Shown one piece after another: positions 17,111 through 24,993 of a stretch of DNA of 64,000 nucleotides. The stretch covers positions 434,001 to 498,000 of the forward strand of contig CAVYEZ010000005.1 in NCBI GenBank assembly GCA_963767685.1, given 5' to 3'. Numbering within the stretch: the stretch's first letter is position 1; each line of letters starts with the position of its first letter. The position numbers and the translations under genes are program-made. The notes under the pieces were generated by a model. It was not told the origin of the DNA, ran no database searches, and saw only the letters and a program-made list of their open reading frames with translations. Source of the stretch: Trebonia sp963767685 (GTDB lineage Bacteria > Actinomycetota > Actinomycetes > Streptosporangiales > Streptosporangiaceae).

Positions 17111-17944
17111 TCACATGAAAGAAGCTCCGCCGTCCACGGTGAGCGTGGTGCCGGTGGTCCGCTTGGACAGGTCCGACGCGAGGAACAAGACGGCGTTGGC
17201 CACGTCTTCTGGCTCCTGGAACACGTCGGGAAGCATGTTGAACTTGGCGAAGACGCGCAGGCAGTCCTCGAGCGCCGGGTTCTCAAGATCGGGACGAAAC
17301 ACCTTGTAGACCGTGTCGTGCAGCAGCAGCTTGGTCGGGATGCTGCCGGGGTGGACGGTGTTGACCCGGATGTTGTACCGCCCGGCTTCCCTGGCGACGG
17401 TGCGGGACAGGCCGACCAGGGCGTGCTTGGCCGATGTGTAGTTGGCCGTGTTGGCGACCCCTTTCAGGCCGGCCATGGAACTGGTCAAGATCACCGACCC
17501 GCCGGCGCCCTGCTCGATGAGGTAGGGCACGGTCGCCTTGATCGTGTGCCACACGCCGGTGAGGTTGACGCCGATGGTGACCTGCCAGTCTTCCTCCGTC
17601 AGCTCCCAGGTCGGCACCATCGCGCCCATGACGCCGGCGTTGGCCACCACGATGTCGAGCCTGCCGAGTTCGGCAGTGCCGCGGCTGACCGCCGCCTGGA
17701 GCGCGGTGAAGTCGCGGACGTCTGCCTTCGCCGTGACGATCCTGCGGCCGTGCTTGCGCACCAGGACCGCGGTCTCCTCAAGGTCCTCCGGCGTGGCACC
17801 TTCGTACGGGATGGTCTCCACCGGCTCGCAGATATCGACCGCGATGACGTCCGCTCCCTCTTCGGCGAGCCGCACCGCCTCGGCACGGCCCTGACCGCGA
17901 GCGGCCCCGGTGACCAGGGCAACCTTGCCGTCTACCAAGCCCAT
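17111..17944 (-). CDS. mycofactocin-coupled SDR-family oxidoreductase
   Basis: This SDR of about 277 residues begins VALVTGAARGQGRAEAVRLA and has the long insertion after AVDIC (EPVETIPYEGATPEDLEETA) that marks the mycofactocin-associated SDR family. These keep a non-exchanged NAD(H) that is reoxidised by the peptide-derived cofactor mycofactocin. VANAG, SSMAGLKG and YTSAK are present. ATG 17944 is set from the conserved N-terminus. It sits between ACAD genes, so an alcohol or 3-hydroxyacyl oxidation feeding the respiratory chain is likely. No mycofactocin biosynthesis gene lies in this window. Confidence 0.85.
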   Translation of the reverse strand: MGLVDGKVALVTGAARGQGRAEAVRLAEEGADVIAVDICEPVETIPYEGATPEDLEETAVLVRKHGRRIVTAKADVRDFTALQAAVSRGTAELGRLDIVVANAGVMGAMVPTWELTEEDWQVTIGVNLTGVWHTIKATVPYLIEQGAGGSVILTSSMAGLKGVANTANYTSAKHALVGLSRTVAREAGRYNIRVNTVHPGSIPTKLLLHDTVYKVFRPDLENPALEDCLRVFAKFNMLPDVFQEPEDVANAVLFLASDLSKRTTGTTLTVDGGASFM

Positions 17945-18017
17945 AACGCTTCCTTCGCTGACTCGGGTGCCGTGCCGCCGGTTGCGGTGACGGCATTCCC
18001 GGAATGGATGAACAGGC

Positions 18018-19142
18018 TCAGATGCCCAGGCGGGCGAGGAGACGTTCGTGGTAAACGGCCGGACCGCCAAACAGCAATTCTGAGGACTTGGCCCGGCGGA
18101 AATACAGGTGTGCGGGGTGTTCCCAGGTGAAGCCGATGCCGCCGTGCACCTGGATGCTCTCCGCCGCGGCGAACATGTAGGCCTGCGAGCAGGTGATGTG
18201 TGCGGTCGCGGCGGATACGGGGAAGACCGCCGCGGCCTCGTCGGCGAGCCTGGCTGCCTCCCGTGCCGTCGCCTCGGCGAGTTCAACCCGGGCGAGGATG
18301 TCGGCGCACTTGTGCTTGACCGCTTGAAAGGAGCCGATGGCCCGGCCGAACTGGAACCGTGTCCTGGCGTACCCGGCGGCCATCTCCAGGCATCTCCTGG
18401 CGCCGCCAGCCTGCTCGGCGGCGAGCGCCGCGCAGGCGATGTCGAGGATCTGGCCGGTCAGCGCCTCCCCCTGGCCTTCGCCGCCGACCAGGAGCGCGGG
18501 CACACGGTTGAAGGTGAGGCCGGAAAGCGGGCGGGTGGGATCGAGGGCGGTCATCGGCTCGGCGCGCAGGCCGGGCGCGCCGCGGTCCACCGCGAACAGG
18601 GCGAGCCCGGTGGCCTCGCGGGCCACGACCAGAATCAGGCCGGCGGTCGAGCCGTCGATGACGAAGCTCTTCTTCCCCGTCAGCGTCCACCCCTCGCCCG
18701 CCTCCCCGTCCCCGTTCACTCGCTCCGCCCGGGTCTCGACGGTGGCCGGGTCCCACGACCCGCCGGCTTCCGCGACGGCGAGCGTGGCGGTGGTCCGCCC
18801 GTCCGCGATGCCGGGGAGGTAGCGCGCGCAGGCGGCCTTGTCGGCCGAGGCGAGCAGGGCGTGCGCGGCAAGGACCACGGTGCCGAAGAACGGCGAGACC
18901 AGCAGCGCGGCCCCCATCTCCTCAAGTACGACCTCAAGCTCGGTCAGGCCGAACCCGTCGCCCCCGTAATCGTCCGGCAGCACCAGGCCGGTCAGCCTGA
19001 GCTGGCGGGCCAGCTGCTCCCAGACCGCGGGATCGTAGCCGGTTTCGATGGCGGTGCGGACCGCGGTTTCCGGCGACTTGTCCGCCAGGAAGTCACGGAC
19101 GGCCTCGCGCAGCGCGCCGAGTTCTTCGTTGTCGTCCTTCAT
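18018..19142 (-). CDS. acyl-CoA dehydrogenase, GGIGFTWEH (alpha-like) type
   Basis: This ACAD of about 374 residues ends IQVHGGIGFTWEHPAHLYFR and SSELLFGGPAVYHERLL, the same class as the genes at 12244 and 59315. Its region equivalent to the substrate/FAD loop (VAEAGGSWDPATVETRA) is divergent. ATG 19142 follows GGAAGG. It lies directly downstream of a GGTEEV-type ACAD (19180-20452), which repeats the alpha/beta pairing seen elsewhere in the window. Confidence 0.86.
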   Translation of the reverse strand: MKDDNEELGALREAVRDFLADKSPETAVRTAIETGYDPAVWEQLARQLRLTGLVLPDDYGGDGFGLTELEVVLEEMGAALLVSPFFGTVVLAAHALLASADKAACARYLPGIADGRTTATLAVAEAGGSWDPATVETRAERVNGDGEAGEGWTLTGKKSFVIDGSTAGLILVVAREATGLALFAVDRGAPGLRAEPMTALDPTRPLSGLTFNRVPALLVGGEGQGEALTGQILDIACAALAAEQAGGARRCLEMAAGYARTRFQFGRAIGSFQAVKHKCADILARVELAEATAREAARLADEAAAVFPVSAATAHITCSQAYMFAAAESIQVHGGIGFTWEHPAHLYFRRAKSSELLFGGPAVYHERLLARLGI

Positions 19143-19179
19143 GCTCCGCCTTCCCGCTCGCCTACGGACCAAGGCTCGC

Positions 19180-20452
19180 TCATGCCGTCCCCTTTCCTGA
19201 CCGGGGCAGCTCGCGGAACGGTGAGGTGGTGTCGGTGCCCGGTTCTTTCGCCAGGCCGAGTACCCGCTCCGCCAGGATGTTCTTCATGACCTCCTCCGTG
19301 CCGCCCAGGATGCGCAGCGCCGGGGTGGCCAGGAGGAGCTCGGCCCAGGCGTAGGTGCCCCACTCACCGGTGTCGGCGATGATGCGCGGCCCGAGCACCC
19401 GGGACACGAAGTGCGCCGCCCGGGTGAGGTTCTGCCCGTGCATTAGCTTGGCCACCGACCGCTCGGGGCCTGGTGTCACGCCCGCTTGCATCGCCCGGGC
19501 CGCCCTGGCGTTCAGGTGCTCGGTCGCGAGCATGTCGGCGAGCAGCCCGCTCAGTTCCGCGCGCAGCGCCCCGTCGTCCAGGACTCCCGTCGCCCGCATG
19601 AGGGCGCCGAACCGGGCCGGCGTCAGGGACTCGGTCACTCCCCCGCTGCGCGCCCCGCCCACCGTGGCGCGCTCGTTCATCAGCGTGGTGAGGGCGACCC
19701 GCCAGCCGCCGTTCACCTCACCGAGGCGGTGGTCATCCGGCACCCGGACACCGGTCAGGAACACCTCGTTGAAGTCGCTGGCGCCGGTCATCTGGCGCAG
19801 CGGCCGGACCTCCACTCCCGGTGCGCTCATGTCCACCAGGAACGCCGTGATGCCCTTGTGCTTCGGGGCGTCCACGTCGGTCCGGCACAGCGCCATGCCG
19901 ATCTGACTGTGCTGCGCGATCGAAGTCCAGACCTTCTGGCCGTCCAGCACCCATTCCCTGGTCCCCGTCGGCGACGGCGCGGGTCCGCAGGCTGGCCAGG
20001 TCCGACCCGGCCTCCGGCTCGCTGAAGAGCTGGCAGGCGATGATGTCGCCGCGGTACAGGGCGGGCAGGTATCGGTCCTTGGCGGCCTGCTGGCCATGCG
20101 CCAGGATAGTCGGCCCGATCATGCCGAGCCCGATCACGCTCAGCGTGCCGGTGTCCGGGACGTCGTACTCCGACTCGATGCCGTTGTAGATCAGCTCGTG
20201 GACGGGGGTAAGGCCGCGCCCGCCGTACTCCGGCGGGCCGGAGATCCAGCCGAAGCCGTTCTCATACCGGGTCCGCTGCCAGGCCTTAGCCGCGCGCAGC
20301 TTGGCTTCCCTGACGTCCTCCGGGTCCGCGCTGAAGTAAGCGACCGAGTCGTCCCCCTCACCCCAGCGGAACTGAGCGCTCTCCCGGCGCACGGCGTGCG
20401 CGTCGAGGAACTCGCGGGCCTGGCGGGCAAACTCCCGCGCGTCGTCGGGCAT
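19180..20452 (-). pseudogene. acyl-CoA dehydrogenase, beta-like type, frameshifted
   Basis: Two overlapping frames together make one ACAD of about 423 residues. The first frame runs from PDDAREFARQAREFLDAHA to EAGSDLASLRTRAVADG, then the reading must shift to TREWVLDGQKVWTSIAQ and continue to LGGTEEVMKNILAERVLGL. The break is at the CCCC run 19963-19966, where one base too many explains it. Without that base the gene is intact, so this may be a base-calling error or very recent decay. The tail lacks the Glu of YEGTSQIQ, as expected for the beta-like partner of the ACAD at 18018. Confidence 0.85.
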
Positions 20453-20490
20453 CGGCTTCCCTCTCACGGCAACGCCGCATGGACGGTCAC

Positions 20491-20525
20491 TCTAAATATC
20501 TAACTTCTTATACTGTTTTATACCT
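20491..20525. promoter_or_regulatory. AT-rich promoter region of ACAD operon
   Basis: This lies upstream of the minus-strand ACAD starting at 20452. Inverted, it carries AAGTTAGATATTT (20494-20506), one base different from the box at 2055-2067. Confidence 0.45.
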
Positions 20526-20564
20526 CATGCCGCACCAGCGCGCCAGCGCGGCCGGCACCCGGGA

Positions 20565-20569
20565 ACTCA
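20565..20569. repeat. target-site duplication, left copy (ACTCA)
   Basis: This matches 21868-21872 exactly and abuts the left inverted repeat. Confidence 0.85.
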
Positions 20570-20626
20570 TGTCAGTTCTCAGCTGACCTGTCGGTTCTCG
20601 GCCAGAGTGTCGGTGCAGGTGACGGA
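20570..20626 (+). repeat. three 19-bp left-end repeats (transposase-binding sites)
   Basis: Three consecutive 19-bp units start at 20570, 20589 and 20608, each beginning TGTC(A/G)GT. The first two share TGTCRGTTCTCRGC. Arrays of this kind at one end are the binding sites of TnsB/TniA-type transposases. Confidence 0.75.
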
Positions 20627-20668
20627 TTCTCATCTGAGGTGCCGGGACGGGAACGGCCGGAGGTTGAG

Positions 20669-20687
20669 GCCACCTGACGCAGGTGGC
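20669..20687. repeat. short perfect hairpin inside the transposon left end
   Basis: An 8-bp stem GCCACCTG/CAGGTGGC surrounds loop ACG, in the non-coding stretch between the left-end repeats and the tniB remnant. Its role is unknown. Confidence 0.5.
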
Positions 20688-20829
20688 GGCTGGCTGAGGT
20701 CGTCTTCGTCGGCTGGCCGACGTTCGCGGGGGGACGTCCGCCGTCTCCCCTCATCCGCTGGTCGACAGCACCCGCCGGCTGATCCGCAGCACTCGCCCCC
20801 AGGCTCCCCCGCCGCTTCCGACAGCAGCC

Positions 20830-21407
20830 ACGAGGACCCGCACTTCATCACTCACTCCGTCGCCAGCGTGCTCCGCAAGGTCGGCTGCAGCATGATCCTG
20901 GTCGACGAGGTCCACACGCTGGACCTGCGCACCCGCAAGGGAGCCGCCGCGTCCGACGAACTGAAGTACCTCTTCGACTCCGTCGGCGCCACGTTCGTCT
21001 ACGCGGGCCTGGGCCTGGCGGAGAACGGCATGTTCACCGGGACCCGCGGGCGGCAGCTCGCCAGCCGGTTCATCACCGTGGACACCAGCGCGTTCGGCTA
21101 CGCCACCGACAAGGAGAAGGCCGACTGGCGGATGCTGGTCGCCACCCTGGAGGCCGAGCTGCGGCTGCACCGCCACAAGCCCGGCGCCCTGGTCAACGAC
21201 GCCGCCTACCTGCACCAGCGCACCGGCGGCATGATCGGCAGCCTCGACCAGCTCATCCACGAGGCCGCCAACGAGGCCATCGCCGACGGAACCGAGAAGG
21301 TCACCCGCGGGCACCTGGCCGCCATCACCCTCGACACCGCCGCCGAGCAGCAGTACCGCCCGGCCCCGCCCCGCCAGGCCGCCACGGCGGGAAGGAGGGC
21401 CGGCTGA
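20830..21407 (+). pseudogene. tniB: TniB/TnsC-like transposition ATPase, N-terminally truncated
   Basis: About 190 residues of an AAA ATPase remain. The Walker B strand MILVDEVHTLDL is followed by YLFDSVGATFVYAGLGLAENGMF (sensor region), and the C-terminal helical part has HQRTGGMIGSLDQLIHEAANEAI. The Walker A loop and everything before it are missing; upstream the frame stays open but has no family sequence. In intact elements this protein selects the target and activates the DDE transposase. The stop is followed at once by the tniQ frame. Confidence 0.8.
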
Positions 21408-21411
21408 TGAG

Positions 21412-21865
21412 GGTCTGCTGCCCGCCCGCCGGCTGCCCGTGGTCACCCGGCCGATCGCCGGGGAGACCATCCCCTCCTACGCCCGCCGCCTCGGCGTCGC
21501 CAACGACCTGCCCGGCACCACGATGCTGCGCGCACTGGGCGAGTTCGACGGCAGGACCAGCGGAATGCACCTGCTGACCGGGTTCGAGGCCCGGCTCAAC
21601 GAGCACGCCGCCGCCCGCCTGGAGGCATTCACCGGCAGGCCCGGGGACCGCCTCGCCCGCGTCCTGCCCGGCCTGCGGGCGGCGGGGACCGGGGCCCGGC
21701 GCTGCCGCCGGACCGGCCGGCCCTCTGCTTCTACGTCGCGCACACCCGGCTGCCTGCGGCCGCTGCCAGCTGGCCGCGTCAGGCGCGTCCGGCCCCGACG
21801 CGCTGGTCATGCCCGGCTCGACGCCCCTCGTCTGCCACCGCCACCGGCAATTCAACGAGAACTGA
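21412..21865 (+). pseudogene. tniQ: TniQ-like target-selection protein, broken by frameshifts
   Basis: The reading begins LPVVTRPIAGETIPSYARRLG, the TniQ N-terminal pattern. It must change frame near 21715 to give LCFYVAHTRL and again near 21765 to reach ACGRCQLAASG and LVCHRHRQFNEN, the CxxC and HxxxH-like zinc-binding elements. Several indels exist, so it is non-functional. The final TGA (21863-21865) lies inside the right inverted repeat, meaning the gene originally ran to the end of the element. Confidence 0.75.
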
Positions 21866-21867
21866 CA

Positions 21868-21872
21868 ACTCA
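21868..21872. repeat. target-site duplication, right copy (ACTCA)
   Basis: This directly follows the right inverted repeat and is identical to 20565-20569. Confidence 0.85.
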
Positions 21873-21920
21873 GCCCGGATGCCGGCCGACCGCCCGCGCG
21901 GATGCACTACCGGGGCCTCG

Positions 21921-21941
21921 CAAGATAGCGGCGATATCTTG
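21921..21941. promoter_or_regulatory. palindrome upstream of ferredoxin-P450 operon
   Basis: Perfect 7-bp arms CAAGATA and TATCTTG are separated by 7 bases. It lies about 110 bases upstream of the ferredoxin gene and is a possible operator. Confidence 0.4.
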
Positions 21942-21975
21942 ACTAACCGCTTCGTTGCTGGCAGCGTGTGGGTTG

Positions 21976-22005
21976 ATCGCTAAATAGTTCATCTATTTTA
22001 GCGAT
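21976..22005. promoter_or_regulatory. long AT-rich palindrome, likely operator of P450 operon
   Basis: Arms ATCGCTAAATAG (21976-21987) and CTATTTTAGCGAT (21993-22005) pair over 12 bases with one bulged T, around loop TTCAT. It sits 44 bases before the ferredoxin start. Its size and place fit a repressor operator overlapping the promoter. Confidence 0.55.
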
Positions 22006-22048
22006 TTCACCGACCGGTGTCGCGCCGGGAGCGGAGGAGTTGAGATAC

Positions 22049-22276
22049 GTGCGGGTCATCGTGGACTCGAGCCGGTGCCAGGGGCACGCGCTGTGCCTGG
22101 TGCACGCGCCGGACCTGTTCGATCTAGACGACGCGGGCCATGCACGCGTCCTGGCCGATCCGGTGCCCGACGGGCTGGACGCGGCGGCGCGGGCGGCCGA
22201 GGGCGGGTGCCCGGAACGGGCAGTCACCGCGCAGCTCGGGCCGGCCCGGCCGTCCGGTCCCGGAGGACGGGCATGA
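22049..22276 (+). CDS. 3Fe-4S ferredoxin for the adjacent P450
   Basis: This small acidic ferredoxin of about 75 residues has SSRCQGHALCLVHAPDLF and a distal GGCPERAV. Three cysteines in the C-x5-C...C-P arrangement are typical of 3Fe-4S ferredoxins that pass electrons to bacterial P450s. GTG 22049 is preferred over TTG 22040 because GGAGGAG lies 9 bases upstream and the family begins MRVIVD. It overlaps the P450 start (ATGA). Confidence 0.9.
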   Translation: MRVIVDSSRCQGHALCLVHAPDLFDLDDAGHARVLADPVPDGLDAAARAAEGGCPERAVTAQLGPARPSGPGGRA

Positions 22277-23475
22277 GCAGCGAGGACGTAATGCTAGTGT
22301 TCTGCGCGGCGCACGAACTTGCCTCATGGGACGAGCGGCACCCGCAGGCAGCCTTCGCCGAACTTGCCGGACAGGCCTGCCCCGTGCGCCCCGACGGGAC
22401 CCTGGTCGTGGCCGCGCGGGGCGAGATGGCCGAGTTTCTCCGCCATCCGGCGGTCCGGGCCACGGACGGCGTGCATTACAACCTCGGCGGCAAGCGACCG
22501 CTGATCCCGCTTGACCTGGACGGCGACGCGCACCGGAAGTACCGTAGGCTGCTTGACCCGCTGTTTACCCCCAAGAGCATGGCCCGGCTTGAGCCCCTGA
22601 TCCGGTCCCGCACGAACGCGCTGATCGACGCGTTCGCCGACGCGGGCTCGGCCGATCTCATGCCGAGCCTGTGCGGACCGCTGCCAAGCTTCCTGTTTAT
22701 CGACCTGCTGGGCCTGCCGGCCACGGACCTGCCCGTCTTCCTGGACTTCAAGGAGGCGGTGGTCCGCCCGCGGGGGGCGACGGAAGACGAGCAGCAGGCG
22801 AACATGCGCGCGGCCGGGGACCGGATGTACGCCTACATGGCGGCGGTGCTGGACGAACGCCGGGCGATGGTACCTGGTGACGACCTGATCGGCGGCTTCC
22901 TGACGACCGAGATTGACGGTCAACGGCTGAGCGATGAGGAAATCACCGACATCTGCTACCTGCTGGTGATCGCCGGGCTCGATACCGTGACCAGCTCGCT
23001 GTCGTGCCTCCTGGCCTGGTTCGCCGAGCACCCGGCCGGGCGGCACGCGGTGAAGGCCGACCCCGGGCTGCTGCCACGGGCGATAGAGGAGCTGATGCGC
23101 TTCGAGTCGCCGGTGCCGCTGGGACACCGCTGGGTGACCGAGGACATCGAGGTCGGCGGCCGCCGCTTCCCCGCTGGTTCGAAGGTCGAGGTGCTCTGGG
23201 CGGCGGCGAACGCGGACGCGGCCGCGTTTCCTGACCCGTTCGTGGTCGACTTCGCCCGGCGCGGCAACGCCCACGTCGGCTTCGCGGCCGGGCCGCACCG
23301 GTGCCTCGGCTCGAACCTGGCCCGGCTGGAGCTGCGCCTAGCGATCGAGGAGTTCCACCGGCGCATCCCCGACTACGCGATCACCCCCGGCGACCAGGTC
23401 GGGTACACGAACTACGGCGTGCGCGCCGCGATCCGGCTGCCGGTCACCTTCCCGGTCCACCTGGACCATACCTGA
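22273..23475 (+). CDS. cytochrome P450
   Basis: This is a P450 of about 400 residues. The oxygen-activation helix has AGLDTVTSS near residue 236, the ExxR motif is EELMRFESP near 273, and the heme loop is FAAGPHRCLGSNLAR with the axial Cys near 343. It should hydroxylate a hydrophobic substrate. The gene overlaps the ferredoxin stop by 4 bases and precedes aldehyde dehydrogenase and SDR genes, so oxidation of a C-H to alcohol, aldehyde and acid is a coherent pathway. No ferredoxin reductase is nearby. Confidence 0.92.
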   Translation: MSSEDVMLVFCAAHELASWDERHPQAAFAELAGQACPVRPDGTLVVAARGEMAEFLRHPAVRATDGVHYNLGGKRPLIPLDLDGDAHRKYRRLLDPLFTPKSMARLEPLIRSRTNALIDAFADAGSADLMPSLCGPLPSFLFIDLLGLPATDLPVFLDFKEAVVRPRGATEDEQQANMRAAGDRMYAYMAAVLDERRAMVPGDDLIGGFLTTEIDGQRLSDEEITDICYLLVIAGLDTVTSSLSCLLAWFAEHPAGRHAVKADPGLLPRAIEELMRFESPVPLGHRWVTEDIEVGGRRFPAGSKVEVLWAAANADAAAFPDPFVVDFARRGNAHVGFAAGPHRCLGSNLARLELRLAIEEFHRRIPDYAITPGDQVGYTNYGVRAAIRLPVTFPVHLDHT

Positions 23476-23509
23476 TGCACTAAGCAAGAAAGACGGAGGT
23501 CACAAGGCC

Positions 23510-24982
23510 GTGACGGAGTATGAGGGCCGGCTGTTCATCGGCGGGGAGTTCCGCGAGGCACAGTCAGGCAAGCGCTTTGAGGTGATCAACCCGGCCGATG
23601 AGTCGGTGGTGGGCACGGCGGCCGACGCGGCCGCCGAGGACGTCGCCCTCGCGGTCGGCGCGGCCCGGTGCGCCGCCGACCAGGCCGACTGGGGCACCGA
23701 CCACGCCTTCCGGCAGCGGTGCCTGCACCAGCTCCAGGAGGGGCTGCGCAAGGAGAGCGCCACCGCCAGGGAACTGCAGATCGCCGAGGCCGGCATCTGC
23801 GCGGGCAACCTGGCCACGCACGTGGACGCGATGATCGAGGACATGTCCTGGTTCATCGACCTGATCGGCCGGTTCACCTGGGAGACCGACTTCCCGCCGT
23901 ACGAACTGCTTGGCCTGCGCAGCCTGCGCCGGGTGCGCTACGAACCGTACGGCGTGGTGGGCGCGATCACCCCGTGGAACGCGCCGCTGATGACCGACAT
24001 CTGGAAGATCACGCACGCGCTGGCCACTGGTAACACCGTGGTGCTCAAGACAGCCCCGGACACGCCGTTGACCGGCGCGTTCATCGCCCGCGTGGCGGCG
24101 GAGCTGACCGAGATCCCGGCCGGGATCCTCAACGTGATCAGCTCGGCGGACAAGGCCGCCGCGGGCGAGGCGCTCACCGGCGATCCCCGGGTAGACATGT
24201 ACCACTTCACCGGCTCCCCCGGTGTCGGGCAGCGGATCGCTGAGCGCGCCGCCGCCGGCATCCGCAAGGCATGCCTGGAACTGGGCGGCAAGTCGGCCAA
24301 CATCATCTACCAAGACGCCGACCTTGACCTGGCCACGCAGCTAGGGGTCGGAATGTGCATGTCCAACAGCGGCCAGGGCTGCGCGCTGGCCACCCGGATG
24401 GTGGTCCACGCGCCGGTCTACGACGAGGTGGTCGAGCGGCTAGCCGCGATCGTCGGCGGGCTGCCGTGGGGTGACCCGAACGACCCGGTCAACGTCGTCG
24501 GGCCGATCATCCGCCTGGAGCAGCTGAACCGGATGGAAGGCCTGGTCAACCGGGCCGTCCAGGCCGGGGCCGAGGTCGTCGTCGGCGGTCGTCGCGGAGA
24601 CCGCGGCGGTAAGGGTTTCTGGTACCTGCCGACCGTCGTCGCCGGCGTGGAGGAGAACGCCGAGATCGCCCAGACCGAGGTCTTCGGCCCCGTGCTCACG
24701 GTGGTGAAGTTCGACGGCGGCGAGGACGAGGCGGTACGGGTCGCGAACAACTCCCGGTACGGCCTGTCCGGCTACGTCCAGACCAGCGACCCGGAGCGAG
24801 CCTGGAGGATCGCTAACCGGCTCAAGGCCGGCACGGTCAACATCGGGCCGTCCTTCTACCTGTCCCCCGACACGCCGTTCGGCGGGTACGGGATCAGCGG
24901 CGTGGGCCGCGAGCACGGCGAGGACGGGTTCCGAGAGTACCTGCAGGCCAAGACCATCGCGAGCCCGGCTGGCGCTAACTAA
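23510..24982 (+). CDS. NAD(P)-dependent aldehyde dehydrogenase
   Basis: This 490-residue ALDH has the substrate-channel motif TPWNAPLMTD, the coenzyme loop FTGSPGVGQRI, the catalytic Glu in LELGGKSAN near residue 254 and the nucleophilic Cys in SGQGCALATRM near residue 291. FGPVLTVVKF and FGGYGISGVGREHG complete the pattern. It probably oxidises the aldehyde produced after the P450 step. The GTG start follows GACGGAGGTCACAAGGCC. Confidence 0.92.
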   Translation: MTEYEGRLFIGGEFREAQSGKRFEVINPADESVVGTAADAAAEDVALAVGAARCAADQADWGTDHAFRQRCLHQLQEGLRKESATARELQIAEAGICAGNLATHVDAMIEDMSWFIDLIGRFTWETDFPPYELLGLRSLRRVRYEPYGVVGAITPWNAPLMTDIWKITHALATGNTVVLKTAPDTPLTGAFIARVAAELTEIPAGILNVISSADKAAAGEALTGDPRVDMYHFTGSPGVGQRIAERAAAGIRKACLELGGKSANIIYQDADLDLATQLGVGMCMSNSGQGCALATRMVVHAPVYDEVVERLAAIVGGLPWGDPNDPVNVVGPIIRLEQLNRMEGLVNRAVQAGAEVVVGGRRGDRGGKGFWYLPTVVAGVEENAEIAQTEVFGPVLTVVKFDGGEDEAVRVANNSRYGLSGYVQTSDPERAWRIANRLKAGTVNIGPSFYLSPDTPFGGYGISGVGREHGEDGFREYLQAKTIASPAGAN

Positions 24983-24993
24983 GGAGTTAAGCA

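Larger units (their letters stand above)
20570..21867 (+). mobile_element. defective Tn7/Tn5053-like transposon (internal-deletion derivative)
   Basis: The element has 11-bp terminal inverted repeats TGTCAGTTCTC (20570-20580) and GAGAACTGACA (21857-21867). The 5-bp sequence ACTCA stands immediately outside both ends (20565-20569 and 21868-21872), a perfect target duplication of the size made by Tn7, Tn552 and Tn5053 relatives. Inside are the C-terminal part of a TniB/TnsC-like ATPase and a broken TniQ. No DDE transposase is present, so it could move only with help in trans. The three left-end repeats and single right-end repeat give asymmetric ends. Confidence 0.88.
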
